From positions 1-8,377 of the forward strand of contig JAHJDU010000477.1 in the NCBI GenBank assembly GCA_018812385.1: a stretch of 8,377 nucleotides of DNA, read 5' to 3'. How positions within the stretch are numbered: position 1 is the first letter of the stretch; each line of letters starts with the position of its first letter. The translations under genes were made by a program, and so were the position numbers. The notes beneath the pieces were generated by a model. It ran no database searches and was not told the DNA's origin. It saw nothing but the letters and a program-made list of their open reading frames with translations. Of the stretch, positions 6,082-8,377 are shown one piece after another. Source of the DNA: Pseudomonadota bacterium (GTDB lineage Bacteria > Desulfobacterota > Desulfobacteria > Desulfobacterales > Desulfobacteraceae).

Positions 6082-7603
6082 GCATCCTGATCAGAAAACA
6101 ATTAACCAGATGAGAATAGAAAAAAACAAGGCCCAAGCTAACCTGCGTAATAAACAGTCTTCAGAAAATTTAAATAGCACACCAAAAAGCACACTAAAAA
6201 ACAGCACATGTGAGTATGAAACAGTTGAAGAAGAAATCAGAGCCCGTAATACAATTGTCACAGACCAAATCAGAACTATCAAATCTCAGCTTCCTGGATT
6301 GTTAAACCGCTTATCTAAGATTAAGGATATAAGAAACCCCAAAAAGATAAAACACAAGCTAACCGTTCTAATGATTTACGGGATCTTCATGTTTGTATTT
6401 AACGTGGCATCCAGGCGTGAAGCAGATAGAGAGATGACGATGCCTGTATTTTTACAAAATCTTAAACAATTTTTTCCTGAAATTGAACAATTGCCGCATA
6501 ATGATACTCTTATGCGCTTGTTAACCGGCATTAAAGTTGATCAAATCGAAGAAGCATTAATTGCCTGCATTCAAAAGCTTATAAGAAACAAAAAATTTAC
6601 GCGTTATTTAATTGATAAGCATTATCCAATAGCCATTGATGGAACACAAAAAATGGTAAGAGATTATATTTGGAGTGAAGAATGCCAGGAACGTACAGTT
6701 GGTAAAGGAAACCACAAATACAAACAATACTATGTGTATGTCCTGGAGGCGAGTCTGGCATTTCAAAATGGCATGACCATTCCATTTATGAGTGAATTTT
6801 TAAGCTATACTGAAGGCGACACCGACAGAAAAAAACAGGATTGTGAAACAAAAGCCTTCAAACGTTTGGCCAGACGGTTAAAATCCACATTTAAAAGGCT
6901 GCCAATTATGCTTCTTCTGGATGGTTTATACGCCAACGGACCTGTCATGGAAATATGTTGCAATAATCGCTGGGACAATATGATAGTTCTAAAAGATGAC
7001 TCTCTTTCAACAGTGTGGAAAGAATATGATGCTCTTCAGTGTCTTGAAACTGAAAATCATTTTAACATGAAATGGGGAAACAGAAATCAATCGTTTACAT
7101 GGGTAAATGATATTGGATATGATTATGATGGAAATAAAACACAACCCATACATGTAGTTGTTTGCAAAGAAACCTGGGAAGTGGTGGATAAAAAATCTAA
7201 CGAAATTGTACCTAAAAAATCAAAACATGCCTGGATTTCCAACAAACCACTGAACAAGCGGAATATACACGAACGCTGCAATCTGGCTGCACGTCATCGC
7301 TGGAATATTGAATCAGAGATCCTTATACAAAAACATCATGGTTACCAGTATGAGCACTGTTTTTCATATAATTGGAATGCCATAACCTTAAGGTCACGCG
7401 TGAAAGGATATCATTTTCTAATGCGCATCGGCCTCATGTTAAATGTTCTGGTTCAATACAGCGAATGCTTCATTAATGTTATAAAAACTTTTGGCAGGCG
7501 AGGGATTATAAAACTCATTTTCGAGACACTGAAAGGACCGTGGTTGAATGCTGATTACGTGAAGAAGCAGCTGGAGAAACCGTTGCAACTGCGTTTGATA
7601 TAA
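6074..7603 (+). CDS. DDE transposase, IS4-like
   Basis: A 509-aa transposase. Residues 1-75 are basic and low-complexity, then comes a conserved entry block (LPGLLNRLSKIKDIRNPKKI and HNDTLMRLL). The catalytic fold shows D189 in PIAIDGTQK, D283 in LLLDGLYANG, and E413 in HRWNIESE. R409-(3)-E413-(6)-K420 matches the R(3)E(6)K part of the IS4-type Y(2)R(3)E(6)K signature; the expected Tyr position is Ala406. The long gap between D283 and E413 fits the beta-strand insertion domain of IS4-type enzymes. The start ATG at 6074 is preceded by GGAAGGTGG and overlaps the last 8 nt of the DruA-family gene, indicating translational coupling. No frameshift or internal stop is seen, so it may be active. The exact IS family cannot be assigned by eye. 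Confidence 0.85.
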   Translation: MNKHPDQKTINQMRIEKNKAQANLRNKQSSENLNSTPKSTLKNSTCEYETVEEEIRARNTIVTDQIRTIKSQLPGLLNRLSKIKDIRNPKKIKHKLTVLMIYGIFMFVFNVASRREADREMTMPVFLQNLKQFFPEIEQLPHNDTLMRLLTGIKVDQIEEALIACIQKLIRNKKFTRYLIDKHYPIAIDGTQKMVRDYIWSEECQERTVGKGNHKYKQYYVYVLEASLAFQNGMTIPFMSEFLSYTEGDTDRKKQDCETKAFKRLARRLKSTFKRLPIMLLLDGLYANGPVMEICCNNRWDNMIVLKDDSLSTVWKEYDALQCLETENHFNMKWGNRNQSFTWVNDIGYDYDGNKTQPIHVVVCKETWEVVDKKSNEIVPKKSKHAWISNKPLNKRNIHERCNLAARHRWNIESEILIQKHHGYQYEHCFSYNWNAITLRSRVKGYHFLMRIGLMLNVLVQYSECFINVIKTFGRRGIIKLIFETLKGPWLNADYVKKQLEKPLQLRLI

Positions 7604-7819
7604 ACAACGAATATTTACAATCTTAACAGCAGAACCAAACAAAGGGACGATTATGCGCTAATTTAAAACGCATGGGGGAAATCCATATAATTTCAGATAA
7701 CAGCAGATGGTTTTTTGTAATTCAGATACAATATTTAGAAAGAAATGCTGAGAAAAGTTCAAAAAATTTAGCGCGCGAGACAGCAAAGCCTTTTAAAATA
7801 TTTCATGCGTCAGCCGTAG
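7604..7819. other. Non-coding right flank of the transposase with small repeats
   Basis: No gene was found. Repeats include TAACAGCAGA twice in direct orientation (7624-7633 and 7698-7707), GCGCTAA (7655-7661) facing TTAGCGC (7768-7774), and a small inverted repeat ATGCG/CGCAT (7653-7657 with 7669-7673). Such clustered short repeats are the kind of sites transposases bind near element ends, but this is inference. CATGCGTCA (candidate end, pair A) closes the stretch at 7804-7812. Confidence 0.35.
7804..7812. repeat. Candidate terminal inverted repeat, pair A, right
   Basis: CATGCGTCA is the 8-of-9 complement of TGACGCACG at 5023-5031. It lies directly before the point (about 7820) where the reading frame of the transposase remnant becomes recognisable, which is what an insertion junction would look like. 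Confidence 0.25.
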
Positions 7820-7981
7820 GGGTTTATCGAAGAACTTGACATTATCGAAAAAATATTACGCCATTTGGATCTTTGGGACATCCGTAACTATGACCCGCCG
7901 GAACAGGTTTCAGACTATATCCTTGAATTGGTCTGTGATGAAACAGACTCTCGAATTCCGGTTTTCGATGACTGGCATTGA
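7820..7981 (+). pseudogene. C-terminal remnant of another transposase (probably IS91-like)
   Basis: Fifty-three codons and a TGA stop remain. The translation has FIEELDIIEKILRHLDLW followed by a tail with DPP and a final DDW-H. The pattern VIEKIL-HLGLW with a Pro-rich, Asp-ending tail is what I recall from the extreme C-terminus of IS91-type (Y2-transposase) proteins of deltaproteobacteria. The frame is blocked just upstream by a TAG at 7817, and there is no start codon with a ribosome binding site. About 300 or more N-terminal residues are missing, including any catalytic tyrosines. It is therefore a dead relic, showing that this spot has taken more than one insertion. The family assignment is less certain than its broken state. 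Confidence 0.58.
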
Positions 7982-8022
7982 TTTTTTTTGAAATTGGGTT
8001 GAGGAATCACCGGTGAGCTATG

Positions 8023-8052
8023 CTCAAAATCAGCTCCATTTTGAGATTTTTT
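8023..8052 (+). terminator. Rho-independent terminator downstream of transposase remnant
   Basis: CTCAAAAT (8023-8030) pairs perfectly with ATTTTGAG (8038-8045) across the 7-nt loop CAGCTCC and is followed by ATTTTTT (8046-8052). The stem is AT-rich but complete. It lies 42 nt after the stop of the remnant transposase and probably ended that gene's transcript. It could now end read-through from the upstream mobile element. Confidence 0.65.
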
Positions 8053-8112
8053 CGTTTTTTTCAAGTCTGCTTTTATAATTCCAAAAAATTTTTTATCCTG
8101 TTTATATTTTAC

Positions 8113-8124
8113 TTTTTGCGACAA
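8113..8124. repeat. Candidate terminal inverted repeat, pair B, right
   Basis: TTTTTGCGACAA is the exact complement of TTGTCGCAAAAA at 5082-5093. It stops four bases before the 48-bp palindrome. If it is a true transposon end, the element inserted beside the palindrome. Confidence 0.33.
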
Positions 8125-8128
8125 TGCA

Positions 8129-8176
8129 CCCCAGCCGGGCACAGGCACAACATGTTGTGCCTGTGCCCGGCTGGGG
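8129..8176. repeat. Perfect 48-bp GC-rich palindrome
   Basis: Twenty-four bases starting CCCCAGCCGGGCACAGG are followed, with no spacer, by their exact reverse complement. The centre lies between 8152 and 8153 (ACATGT). The first flanking bases on each side no longer pair. It is far richer in G+C than the DNA around it. It could extrude as a cruciform or fold as a very stable RNA hairpin, but no T-run follows on either strand, so it is not a standard terminator. Possible readings are a REP-like dispersed element, a transposon target or end, or a protein-binding site. Confidence 0.95.
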
Positions 8177-8214
8177 CCATATTTCAGAGTTCTAAGAATT
8201 TTTTCATACTTTTC

Positions 8215-8244
8215 TTGACAAAAAGCATCTTCCTATCCTATTAT
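8215..8244 (+). promoter_or_regulatory. Strong sigma-70 promoter for the FIST-like gene
   Basis: TTGACA (8215-8220, perfect -35) and TATTAT (8239-8244, 5 of 6 for -10) are separated by 18 nt. Transcription would start near 8251, giving a leader of about 60 nt before the ATG at 8313. It is the best promoter in the window and lies 38 nt downstream of the 48-bp palindrome. Confidence 0.75.
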
Positions 8245-8312
8245 CATTATAATGTAAAGAAAAAACAGTTTATTCCCTCAGCCAACAGCTCTCTATCTGG
8301 AAAGGAGAAATT

Positions 8313-8377
8313 ATGAAAATTGCGACCTCTTGGACAACAGACTCCGGCCCTGTTGCCGTTATCAATGCCTATGAAAA
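8313..8377 (+). CDS. Partial gene, probable FIST-domain sensory protein (N-terminus)
   Basis: Only the first 21 codons are inside the window, starting MKIATSWTTDSGPVAVINAY. AAAGGAG (8301-8307) lies 5 nt before the ATG, and a strong promoter stands upstream, so the gene is real. The opening, K-I-A-T/S followed by S/T-x-x-D and an Ala-Tyr helix, resembles the first strand and helix of FIST-domain signal-sensing proteins. With so few residues, this identification is tentative. The gene continues past the right edge. Confidence 0.5.
   Translation, partial: MKIATSWTTDSGPVAVINAYE

Larger units (their letters stand above)
5118..7603 (+). mobile_element. DruA-family/IS4-like transposase element (core; ends unresolved)
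   Basis: The core runs from the candidate promoter to the transposase stop and holds two overlapping genes, a DUF4338/DruA-family protein and a DDE transposase. Two inverted-repeat pairs could be the ends: pair A (5023-5031 with 7804-7812) and pair B (5082-5093 with 8113-8124). Pair A gives an element of about 2.8 kb that excludes the IS91-like remnant. Pair B gives about 3.0 kb and includes it. Neither pair has a clean target duplication, so only the core is annotated. Both genes are open and have good ribosome binding sites, so the element looks recent or active. Confidence 0.7.

Noticed and set aside
5170..7603. A Druantia anti-phage system
   Set aside because: Only the DruA-family member is present. 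There is no large helicase (DruE) or other Druantia subunit, and the partner gene is a transposase.
8129..8176. Palindrome as an ordinary rho-independent terminator
   Set aside because: There is no T-tract after the stem on either strand and no loop.
8020..8316. A 98-codon plus-strand open frame
   Set aside because: It runs through a terminator, the 48-bp palindrome and a strong promoter, and overlaps the start of the FIST-like gene. Its Phe-rich translation reflects T-rich DNA.

Overview
The window is AT-rich (roughly one third G+C by eye) and carries short bacterial genes with clear AAGGA/GGAGG ribosome binding sites. No rRNA, tRNA or CRISPR array was seen. The protein families suggest an anaerobic or sulfate-reducing member of the Desulfobacterota: a stand-alone LUD protein, a GYD protein, a YkgJ-type cysteine-cluster protein and a signalling-protein tail ending in FSHGMCPEC. 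This assignment is inference from family distribution; no marker gene is present.

Layout, left to right. (1) 81-1534: a minus-strand YkgJ-type metal-binding protein diverges from a LUD-domain protein, which is followed by a 78-aa protein of unknown function. (2) 1584-2090: a shared terminator separates these from a minus-strand pair, a 68-aa Gly/Tyr/His/Asn-rich lipoprotein and a membrane-anchored SHOCT protein. (3) 2424-4077: a tight plus-strand run of four genes (63, 60, 307 and 109 aa), the last three joined by 2-nt gaps; none has a function I can name. (4) 4293-4546: the 3' tail of a degraded signalling gene abuts a minus-strand terminator that serves the GYD-domain gene at 4685-5005. (5) 5023-8124: a mobile-element zone. 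A DruA-family (DUF4338) gene overlaps by 8 nt a DDE transposase gene that has an IS4-like R(3)E(6)K signature. Downstream lies the last ~53 codons of another, probably IS91-like, transposase. (6) 8023-8377: a terminator, a perfect 48-bp GC-rich palindrome, a near-consensus sigma-70 promoter and the first 21 codons of a probable FIST-domain sensor gene running off the window.

The main point of interest is the DruA-family gene. DruA is the signature protein of the Druantia anti-phage system, but no Druantia partner such as the large helicase DruE is present. Its stop codon overlaps the transposase start, so it reads best as a transposon-borne DruA relative that acts with, or regulates, transposition. 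The second point is the perfect 48-bp palindrome, which lacks the T-tract of an ordinary terminator. The third is the uncharacterised four-gene operon.
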